Of a stretch of 6,146 bases of DNA, positions 1-5,437 are shown one piece after another. Every line of letters starts with the position of its first letter. The first letter of the stretch is position 1. The notes beneath the pieces are model-generated. The model saw only the letters and a list, made by a program, of their open reading frames with translations. It was not told the origin of the DNA and did not search any database. This DNA is from Bacteroidales bacterium (GTDB lineage Bacteria; Bacteroidota; Bacteroidia; Bacteroidales; UBA12077), in the NCBI GenBank assembly GCA_003446015.1, contig DMBU01000177.1, forward strand, positions 48,973-55,118. Direction: 5' to 3'. A program made the translations under genes and the position numbers.

Positions 1-2
1 AT

Positions 3-2420
3 ACTATTTCAAACTTAAAAACGTATAAGGTGCCCAAAAAGTGGGATGGATGGATTGCTTATCAAATCAAAACAAACATAGTTAAGGACACAACCCTTAA
101 CGAAAATGATAAAAAACCTAAAACTGAATCCCATGATAATGGATTTACACTTAACATCAGAAATTTAAGCAATGGAGAAGTTAAGAAGTTCCCTTTCGTT
201 ACTGATTACGTTCTTGCGAAAGAAGCTAAATCAATAGCTTTTGTTTCAACGGGTGATGATGAAGACTTTAAACCAGGAGTTTACTTTTATGATTTAAAAA
301 CTCAACACACAACAAAAATACTTATTGCAAAAGGAACATATAAACAACTTACATTAAATGATTCGGGTACTAAAATTGCATTTCTAGCTGATACTGTAAA
401 GAGGAAAACCAAAGAATTAGACTTGTACTATTGGAACAGAGAGGATACAGTAAAAAAAGTTGTTAACAATGAAAACGTAAATCTTAAGGAAGGTTGGACA
501 TTAAGTGAAAATGGTGAAATAACTTTTTCGAAAAAGACAAACCGTATTTTTTTTGGTACAGCACCTATAAAACCTGATAAAGATACTACAATACTTGACG
601 AAGAAATCCCACAACTGGATATTTGGCATTGGAACGAACCAATACTACATTCACAGCAGTTAAATACTAAAGCCGACGATTTTAAGAAATCATATCTGGC
701 TGTTTACCATATTGATGAAAATAAAATGGTTCAGCTTGAAAATGAATCTTTTTCAGGAATTAAATCAATCGAAAATGGCGATGCTGACTTACTGCTGGCA
801 TGGTCAAATCTACCATATGCAGTACAAACCATGTGGGAAGGTGATCCTGAACATAACGATTTTTATTTAGTAAATGTATTCACAGGTGAAACACAATTAA
901 TAAAAAAGGATTGCAGATCAATACCCGATTTTTCTCCTGAGGGGAAATATATCTTTTGGTACAACCCTGTTGATACCAGTTGGAATACATTTAATATTAA
1001 GGAATTAAAGGAGTATAAAATAACAGATCCTGCACTTTTGCAATGTGCTGATGAGCTGAATGATATTCCAAACTTACCCGGAGAATATGGCACAGCCGGT
1101 TGGTTAAAAAATGATGATGCCTTATTGGTATACGATCGTTTTGATATATGGAAAGTTAATCCTGAAAAGAATACAAAGCCAGTTAATATTACATTAAATG
1201 GAAGAAAAAACAAGATCGTTTATCGATTAATGGATTTTGAAAATGCAAATCGCTACTTAACAGGTGATCCTGTGGAAGGAATTGATCCAACAAAAATATT
1301 ATACATCAAAGGACATAATGAAATTACAAGAGAAGAGGGCTATTATAAATCATCATTGATAAATAAAAAGACTCCTATAGAATTAATGGCTGGTAAGTTT
1401 GCATTAAACAGACCTTTAAAAGCAAAAAATGCAGATGTTTTTGTATTTACCAAAGAAAGCTTTGAAGAATTTCCTGATGTGCTTATCTCCGAAAATGATT
1501 TTAAAAAGAATAGAAAAATTAGCGATGTTAATCCACAGCAAAAGAATTTCCTATGGGGTACAAAAGAACTTTATTCATGGATATCATTAGATGGAAAAAA
1601 ATTAGATGGATTATTAATAAAACCTGCCAATTTTGATCCTAACAAGAAATACCCGATGATCGTAAATTTTTACGAAAGAGCCTCACAACACATCTTTGAC
1701 CATCAGATTCCTGAAGCACATCGTTCAACCATTGATTATCATTATTACAGCAGTAATGGCTATGTTATTTTTAATCCCGACATTTATTATAAGGAAGGAT
1801 ATCCTGGTGAGTCTGCATTTAATTGTGTAATGCCGGGAATTACCAAACTAATATCCGAAGGTTTTATTGATAAAGATCATATTGCAGCGCAAGGTCATAG
1901 CTGGGGAGGTTATCAGGTAGCATATTTAGCAACAAGAACAAATTTGTTTGCAGCAATTGAATCGGGAGCTCCTGTTGTAAACATGTATAGTGCTTATGGT
2001 GGCATTCGTTTGTGGACCGGACGAAATCGATCATTTCAATACGAGCATACACAGAGCCGTATTGGGAAATCTATCTGGGAATCACCTTTACGTTATTTAG
2101 AAAACTCACCCATATTTACTGCTGATAAAATTGAAACACCAATGCTTATTATGCATAACGAAGACGATGGTGCAGTGCCATTTAGTCAGGGAATTGAATT
2201 TTTTATTGCACTGCGTAGAATGGGAAAACAAGCCTGGTTATTAAACTATAATGAAGCCGACCATTGGCCAACTAAAATTCATGATAAATATGATTTTCAA
2301 ATACGTATGGCACAATTCTTTGATCATTATTTAAAGGATGCACCTATGCCTTTATGGATGCAAGAGGGAATTCCCGCAATAAATAAGGAATTTGAAATGG
2401 GTTATGAAATAAAAAATTAA
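3..2420 (+). CDS. S9 family (prolyl oligopeptidase-type) serine peptidase, 5' partial
   Basis: The frame is open to the left edge of the window, so the start and any signal peptide are missing. The GTG at 30 is an internal valine codon: the residues coded before it (TISNLKTYK) run straight into the conserved W-x-x-W-I-A-Y segment. The first two thirds (to about nt 1560) have the hydrophobic-strand and D/W-rich pattern of the seven-bladed beta-propeller, for example SIAFVSTGDDE, KIAFLAD and FSPEGKYIFWY. The last third is an alpha/beta-hydrolase domain. The catalytic triad can be read: Ser in GHSWGG (Ser codon 1899-1901), Asp in HNEDDGAVPF (probably the second Asp, 2166-2168) and His in EADHW (2262-2264). 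Family members cleave short peptides, often after proline or as dipeptidyl or acylaminoacyl peptidases. The exact specificity cannot be read here. Related Bacteroidota proteins are usually exported and around 900 residues long, so about 100 or more residues are probably outside. It is likely co-transcribed with the DUF1028 gene 34 bases downstream. Confidence 0.94.
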   Translation, partial: TISNLKTYKVPKKWDGWIAYQIKTNIVKDTTLNENDKKPKTESHDNGFTLNIRNLSNGEVKKFPFVTDYVLAKEAKSIAFVSTGDDEDFKPGVYFYDLKTQHTTKILIAKGTYKQLTLNDSGTKIAFLADTVKRKTKELDLYYWNREDTVKKVVNNENVNLKEGWTLSENGEITFSKKTNRIFFGTAPIKPDKDTTILDEEIPQLDIWHWNEPILHSQQLNTKADDFKKSYLAVYHIDENKMVQLENESFSGIKSIENGDADLLLAWSNLPYAVQTMWEGDPEHNDFYLVNVFTGETQLIKKDCRSIPDFSPEGKYIFWYNPVDTSWNTFNIKELKEYKITDPALLQCADELNDIPNLPGEYGTAGWLKNDDALLVYDRFDIWKVNPEKNTKPVNITLNGRKNKIVYRLMDFENANRYLTGDPVEGIDPTKILYIKGHNEITREEGYYKSSLINKKTPIELMAGKFALNRPLKAKNADVFVFTKESFEEFPDVLISENDFKKNRKISDVNPQQKNFLWGTKELYSWISLDGKKLDGLLIKPANFDPNKKYPMIVNFYERASQHIFDHQIPEAHRSTIDYHYYSSNGYVIFNPDIYYKEGYPGESAFNCVMPGITKLISEGFIDKDHIAAQGHSWGGYQVAYLATRTNLFAAIESGAPVVNMYSAYGGIRLWTGRNRSFQYEHTQSRIGKSIWESPLRYLENSPIFTADKIETPMLIMHNEDDGAVPFSQGIEFFIALRRMGKQAWLLNYNEADHWPTKIHDKYDFQIRMAQFFDHYLKDAPMPLWMQEGIPAINKEFEMGYEIKN

Positions 2421-2454
2421 AATTTATACCTGATTATAAACTAAAAATATTGCT

Positions 2455-3453
2455 ATGGAAACAAAGGGAAGTAGATTATTACTAATCATTTTATTAAGTA
2501 TTTATGGAGATAACCTGAATGCACAGGTTTATTCAAGCAATGAACCTTTTGCTCATACTTTTTCGATTGTTGCAAAGGATACCTTAACCGGCGAAATGGC
2601 TGTCGGTGTTCAAAGTCACTGGTTCTCGGTTGGATCAATTGTATCATGGGCAAAATCGGGAGTTGGAGTAATTGCCACACAATCGTTTGTTAATCCGGCT
2701 TTTGGTCCCGATGGTTTAAAACTTATGGCTGAAGGCAAAACAGCTAAAGAAGCGTTAAGTATTCTTATAGAGGGAGATAAAGGAAGAGACTTCCGTCAAT
2801 TGGCAATTCTGGATGCAAATGGAACCGTTTTTTCTTATACCGGAAGCAAGTGCGTTGCTTCTGCAAATCATATTATTGGCGAAAATTATTCTGTTCAGGC
2901 AAACATGATGCTTAACGATAATGTTGTTCCTGCAATGGCTAAAGCATTTGAAGAAAATTCAAATCTACCGTTACCTGAAAGAGTAGTTAAAGTAATGCAA
3001 GAAGCTCAACTAGCCGGAGGTGATATACGGGGCAAGCAATCTGCTGTTCTTCTTGTTGTAAGCGATAAGCCTGTTGAACACGAATGGATGGATAAAAAAA
3101 TTGATTTGCGAGTTGATGACCACTCTGATCCTTTACCCGAACTGGAACGGTTATTAAAAGTACATCGTGCTTATGAACACATGAATAATGGCGATTTAGC
3201 TATAGAACACAATGATATGGACCTGGCTTTAAAAGAATATGGAATAGCCGAATCAATGTTCCCGGATAATTTAGAAATGAAATTTTGGAAAGCTGTTGCC
3301 CTTGCAAACAATGGTTTATTAGAAGATGCAATGCCTATATTTAAGTACGTTTTTAAAATCGATAAAAACTGGATTGAACTTACAAAACGTCTGCCTAAAT
3401 CTGGGCTGCTTAATGTTTCAGATGAGGATTTATCCAGAATAATAAATCTGTAA
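2455..3453 (+). CDS. Exported DUF1028 (Ntn-hydrolase-like) protein with TPR-like C-terminus
   Basis: This 332-residue protein starts with a signal peptide: charged residues METKGSR, then hydrophobic LLLIILLSI, with probable cleavage after LNA (residue 23). Residues 33-225 match the DUF1028 family, with its hallmark stretches HTFSIVAKD (34-42), VGVQSHWFSVGSIVSWA (50-66), ATQSFVNPAFGPDGL (74-88), SKCVA (131-135), YSVQANMM (145-152) and AGGDIRGKQSAVLLVVSD (187-204). DUF1028 proteins have an Ntn-hydrolase-like fold, but no reaction is established. T35 or S37 at the head of the domain would be candidates for a nucleophile, which is inference. Residues 235-305 form two or three helical pairs resembling a tetratricopeptide repeat (HRAYEHMNNGDLAIEHNDMDLALKEYGIAESMFPDN region). 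There is no convincing Shine-Dalgarno before the ATG and no promoter in the 34-base gap, which suggests co-transcription and a shared peptide-hydrolysis role with the S9 peptidase. Confidence 0.92.
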   Translation: METKGSRLLLIILLSIYGDNLNAQVYSSNEPFAHTFSIVAKDTLTGEMAVGVQSHWFSVGSIVSWAKSGVGVIATQSFVNPAFGPDGLKLMAEGKTAKEALSILIEGDKGRDFRQLAILDANGTVFSYTGSKCVASANHIIGENYSVQANMMLNDNVVPAMAKAFEENSNLPLPERVVKVMQEAQLAGGDIRGKQSAVLLVVSDKPVEHEWMDKKIDLRVDDHSDPLPELERLLKVHRAYEHMNNGDLAIEHNDMDLALKEYGIAESMFPDNLEMKFWKAVALANNGLLEDAMPIFKYVFKIDKNWIELTKRLPKSGLLNVSDEDLSRIINL

Positions 3454-3477
3454 AAAGCACATAATTTTAGTATATAC

Positions 3478-3508
3478 TTGACAATTAAGTTAATTCCTTA
3501 TAAATTTA
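3478..3508 (+). promoter_or_regulatory. Bacteroidota-type promoter for the gene at 3552
   Basis: TTG at 3478-3480 (within TTGACA) is followed after exactly 20 bases by TAAATTTA at 3501-3508, seven of eight bases of the TAnnTTTG -7 consensus known from Bacteroidota. Transcription would start near 3512-3516, giving a leader of about 35-40 bases. This separates the downstream gene from the S9/DUF1028 pair, although no terminator is visible after 3453 and read-through is possible. Confidence 0.6.
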
Positions 3509-3537
3509 TATGCTAATGCATGTAAAACCTAAAAAAT

Positions 3538-3543
3538 AAGGAA
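3538..3543 (+). promoter_or_regulatory. Ribosome binding site of the gene at 3552
   Basis: AAGGAA lies eight bases before the ATG at 3552. It is the only clear Shine-Dalgarno-like site before a start in this window and supports that ATG as the start. Confidence 0.6.
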
Positions 3544-3551
3544 AAAATAGT

Positions 3552-4331
3552 ATGAGAAAATTAACTGGTTACTTTTTAATTATTTCGCTGTTATTGTCAG
3601 TAAATATAGCATTTGCACAAGGCAGTGCTGAAGATGCTGCAAAAGATATCATAAAAGCTTACAAAACAAAAGATCCTGTATTACTAAAAAAATATGTAGC
3701 GGGATTTTTTGCAATGGCAATAAATGAAAGTTTTTTTGATAGCGACGATGGTAAACCTTTAGTGGAAATTGCCGGAAAATGGGATGGTTCAATTAAGGAA
3801 ATACGTTATTCAAAAGGCGACATGATGGGCAAGTCAGTGTTGCTTGCAAGCGCTTATTTTAGTGATAATCCAAACGGAAATTTGAATGTAGTTATATTAA
3901 GTAGTTACGAGAACTCAGATTGGAAAGCTTTTGCATTGGGCATTAGTGATATTTCTAAATCTGAGTTTGAAGAAGGATCGATAGATATTCCGGGAGATGC
4001 AAAAGCAGAAGAAACGAAACCTTCTGCATGTGATTATGCCGAATTTTCGATAGAGATGGCAAGTGGTGACACGTATGAAAAACCCGGAATAGACAAATTA
4101 AAAGAACTCTTAAAAAGTTTAAATGATGATAATTTTTTCTTAATTCTAACTAGCAACGATGGTTTTTTGCAAACCACAACTTCAGAAAAAGGATACATTG
4201 TACAGTACAGTGATGATAGTGGAATGTTCGAAGCTGAATCAATTTTTACCTTAGAAAAGGTCACTGATATTTTTGTATTATATATGAATAAAGGGGAGTG
4301 GAAAAGTAAAGCAAAATGGAACAACATGTAA
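3552..4331 (+). CDS. Exported two-domain protein, C-terminal half resembling Imm1-type immunity proteins
   Basis: This 259-residue protein has a clear signal peptide (MRKLTGYFLIISLLLSVNIAFAQ, cleavage after AFA at 22) and no lipobox cysteine, so it is probably periplasmic. Residues 25-135 begin with EDAAKDIIKAYKTKDPVLLKKYV, a pattern seen in NTF2-like/DUF4878-like domains, followed by beta strands (KEIRYSKGD, VLLASAYFSD, LNVVILSSY, WKAFALGI). A linker rich in acidic residues, Pro and Ala (about 141-159) leads to a second domain, residues 160-259. That part has the layout of Imm1-like proteins: helix IDKLKELLKSLND, strand FFLILTSNDGFLQTT, GYIVQYSDDSGMFEA, helix FTLEKVTDIFVLYMNKG, and a closing W-K-S-K-A-K-W. 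The Imm1 resemblance is by eye only and the function is unknown. An anti-toxin role is not implied, because no toxin gene is in the window. The gene stands alone between its own promoter and a terminator. Confidence 0.88.
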   Translation: MRKLTGYFLIISLLLSVNIAFAQGSAEDAAKDIIKAYKTKDPVLLKKYVAGFFAMAINESFFDSDDGKPLVEIAGKWDGSIKEIRYSKGDMMGKSVLLASAYFSDNPNGNLNVVILSSYENSDWKAFALGISDISKSEFEEGSIDIPGDAKAEETKPSACDYAEFSIEMASGDTYEKPGIDKLKELLKSLNDDNFFLILTSNDGFLQTTTSEKGYIVQYSDDSGMFEAESIFTLEKVTDIFVLYMNKGEWKSKAKWNNM

Positions 4332-4361
4332 TAAGTTAAGAAATCTAATTAGAATTCTATC

Positions 4362-4388
4362 AAAGCGCTTATTTAAAGCGCTTTTTTT
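4362..4388 (+). terminator. Strong intrinsic terminator after the Imm1-like gene
   Basis: A 9-bp perfect stem, AAAGCGCTT (4362-4370) with AAGCGCTTT (4376-4384), has a 5-base loop and is followed by more T (to 4388), giving a run of seven T. It lies 30 bases after the stop at 4331. It ends the upstream transcript and insulates the HNH gene. With A-rich sequence on the other side (CAAAGCG), it might also work weakly in reverse. Confidence 0.88.
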
Positions 4389-4420
4389 ATCAAAAATTTG
4401 TAATTTTTATAGATATTCAT

Positions 4421-4451
4421 TTGTAACATTAACACCTGTCTCTTATATTTG
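4421..4451 (+). promoter_or_regulatory. Consensus Bacteroidota promoter of the HNH gene
   Basis: TTG at 4421-4423 and TATATTTG at 4444-4451 are separated by 20 bases, a full match to the Bacteroidota TTTG / TAnnTTTG promoter except the first T of the -33 box. The -7 box ends six bases before the ATG at 4458, so transcription should begin within a few bases of the start codon or at it. The mRNA is therefore predicted to be leaderless or nearly so. Confidence 0.75.
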
Positions 4452-4457
4452 TAAGCT

Positions 4458-5030
4458 ATGACAAAGAAAGCAATTAAAAGTTTTTGGGATGAAGAATGGA
4501 AAGATTTAACTTTTGATAATCTTTCTGAACGAAGTAAATATAAAATTTCTAATTACGGTAGAATAATTAGTTATTTTTATCATAAGGAAGGAGCATTGCT
4601 AAATTATGGTAATGGTAATGGTTATAAAACATTTTTAATTACTGATAAAAGTGGCAAAAAAATTCAAAAAACAATTCATCGACTCGTTGCACAATATTTT
4701 TTAGATAAACCCACCGAAGATAGAAATCAGGTAATACATCTTGATAATAATAGAAGTAATAATTATTATAAGAATCTTAAATGGGTGAATGAAAAGGAGA
4801 AGAGAGCTCATCAGGATAAAATGAATCCGGGCTGGAGTCTGAAGGGGAATCTTGGTAAACGAAAGTATTCGAAACTTACCGAATCGCAGGTAAAACTGAT
4901 CAAACGTAAAATAAACGACCCCAACAGAAAAACCCGTATGAAAATTATTGCCAGACGGTATGGTATTTCAGAAATGCAGTTATACCGAATAAAATCCGGA
5001 GAAAATTGGAGTAGTGTAAGTGCCGATTAA
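4458..5030 (+). CDS. NUMOD4 / HNH endonuclease-like protein with C-terminal helix-turn-helix
   Basis: The 190-residue protein shows three parts. Residues 10-45 match NUMOD4 (EEWKDL...SKYKISNYGRIISY), a DNA-binding module of phage-type homing endonucleases. Residues 71-115 match the HNH_3 nuclease motif: HRLVAQYF (H74), then IHLDNNRSNN (H94, D96, N101/N102) and NLKWV (N106, W109). The usual N before the HxD histidine is Ile here, but the core H and N residues are present, so activity is plausible but not assured. Residues 138-187 (TESQVKLIKRKI... and RRYGISEMQLYRIKSGENW) form a basic helix-turn-helix. The ATG at 4458 is the only start that keeps NUMOD4, since the next Met is residue 122. No intron, intein or interrupted host gene flanks it, so it is free-standing. 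Base composition jumps near nt 4800: about 25% GC over 4501-4800 against about 41% over 4801-4980 (hand counts). This coincides with the junction between HNH and helix-turn-helix. It could be a selfish nuclease or a domesticated DNA-binding protein. Confidence 0.88.
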   Translation: MTKKAIKSFWDEEWKDLTFDNLSERSKYKISNYGRIISYFYHKEGALLNYGNGNGYKTFLITDKSGKKIQKTIHRLVAQYFLDKPTEDRNQVIHLDNNRSNNYYKNLKWVNEKEKRAHQDKMNPGWSLKGNLGKRKYSKLTESQVKLIKRKINDPNRKTRMKIIARRYGISEMQLYRIKSGENWSSVSAD

Positions 5031-5059
5031 TTCAACCCAAATTTGTTGCCAACACACTT

Positions 5060-5077
5060 TGCAGCCTGACGGCTGCA
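5060..5077 (+). terminator. Candidate terminator hairpin after the HNH gene
   Basis: TGCAGCC (5060-5066) pairs perfectly with GGCTGCA (5071-5077) around the tetraloop TGAC. It starts 30 bases after the HNH stop. The T-tract is poor (TTTATGG, then TTTTT at 5085-5089), so termination may be weak or the hairpin may protect the 3' end. Confidence 0.45.
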
Positions 5078-5270
5078 TTTATGGTTTTTGCCACTAGGTT
5101 TAAACACTTTTGATCTGCAAAAAAGAATAAATTTTTATATTTAGAATACTACAGTTTATCTTCTTATTAAGTACAAAACCTGCAATAGTTAGTTTATACT
5201 TTCAAGCATTAGAATTTATCAATCTGTTTGTTTAATATGCTTAATTAGCACATAAAACAAATATTTTTGA

Positions 5271-5278
5271 TAAATTTG
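5271..5278 (+). promoter_or_regulatory. Isolated -7-like box TAAATTTG
   Basis: TAAATTTG is a full match to TAnnTTTG, and transcription from it would enter the structured element at 5279-5395. No TTG lies at the right distance upstream (the nearest is at 5228-5230), and such boxes arise by chance in AT-rich DNA, so this is weak. Confidence 0.22.
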
Positions 5279-5321
5279 TTATAACAACGAGTTAACGTTC
5301 ATTGTAAAAAAGATAGCCAAT

Positions 5322-5339
5322 GCACATTTGGCACATTTG
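5322..5339. repeat. Perfect tandem duplication of GCACATTTG
   Basis: GCACATTTG occurs at 5322-5330 and again directly at 5331-5339. The second copy contributes to the inner stem and the junction of the two copies forms the outer stem (ATTTGGC) of the long hairpin. Confidence 0.9.
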
Positions 5340-5387
5340 TAAGCCCTTCCCTCAAAACTTATGCTTCAGCTTGCAAAAGAGCCAAAT
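5326..5387. repeat. Long imperfect hairpin (about 62 bases) before the sce7726-like gene
   Basis: The outer stem ATTTGGC (5326-5332) pairs with GCCAAAT (5381-5387). The inner stem TTTGTAAGC (5336-5344) pairs with GCTTGCAAA (5369-5377) with one G-T wobble. Between them, ACA faces AGA, giving one C-G pair flanked by two A-A mismatches. In total 17 of 19 positions pair around a 24-base loop. CAA (5318-5320) and TTG (5390-5392) could extend it across an asymmetric bulge. There is no T-run after it, so it is not an intrinsic terminator. It could be a recombination site, a regulatory RNA structure or a dispersed repeat. Confidence 0.75.
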
Positions 5388-5424
5388 AGTTGACGACGCG
5401 CACACATATTTGGAGTTGTTTATT

Positions 5425-5432
5425 TATATTTG
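5425..5432 (+). promoter_or_regulatory. -7 box TATATTTG directly before the sce7726-like start
   Basis: TATATTTG at 5425-5432 is identical to the HNH -7 box and ends five bases before the ATG at 5438. No TTG is found about 20 bases upstream, so the -33 element is missing or degenerate. If used, the transcript would again be leaderless or nearly so. Confidence 0.5.
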
Positions 5433-5437
5433 TATTA

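Larger units (their letters stand above)
5031..5437. other. 407-base gene-free region with structured DNA
   Basis: No convincing coding frame is seen on either strand. The region contains a short GC-rich hairpin (5060-5077), a PmeI-type palindrome GTTTAAAC (5098-5105), very AT-rich sequence with no clear motif from about 5106 to 5270, the palindrome GTTATAAC (5278-5285), overlapping palindromes GTTAAC and AACGTT (5291-5299), a 9-bp tandem duplication (5322-5339) and a long imperfect hairpin (5326-5387). The last 160 bases before the gene at 5438 look organised rather than random. Confidence 0.7.

Noticed and set aside
30..32. GTG as the start of the S9 peptidase
   Set aside because: The frame stays open to base 3, the upstream codons encode plausible protein, there is no ribosome binding site, and the propeller would lack its first blade and signal peptide. 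The gene is simply cut by the window edge.
863..1213. Reverse-strand open frame of 116 codons inside the S9 gene
   Set aside because: It lies opposite a well-conserved coding region, has no recognisable domain and low-complexity Phe/Ser-rich content typical of antisense frames. Similar reverse frames at 1864-2052, 2486-2680 and 4034-4327 were rejected for the same reason.
3478..3483. TTGACA as an E. coli-type sigma-70 -35 box
   Set aside because: The exact hexamer is there, but the matching downstream box at 20-base spacing is TAAATTTA, fitting the Bacteroidota -33/-7 rule better than TATAAT at 17.
5326..5387. Long hairpin as an intrinsic terminator
   Set aside because: It is followed by AGTTGACGACG with no T-run, and its stem is broken by an internal loop with a 24-base apical loop.
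5390..5392. TTG as an upstream start for the sce7726-like gene
   Set aside because: It would add 16 codons through the -7 box region without a ribosome binding site; ATG 5438 is the more natural start.
5409..5412. TTTG as the -33 box for the gene at 5438
   Set aside because: It is only 12 bases before the TATATTTG box, too close for a Bacteroidota promoter.
5031..5437. CRISPR array, tRNA or other standard RNA gene in the gap
   Set aside because: There is no regularly spaced repeat set and no cloverleaf or known RNA signature. The only direct repeat of note is one 9-bp tandem pair.
4458..5437. Insertion sequence or transposon spanning the HNH gene and the gap
   Set aside because: No terminal inverted repeats, target duplications or transposase were found around this interval.
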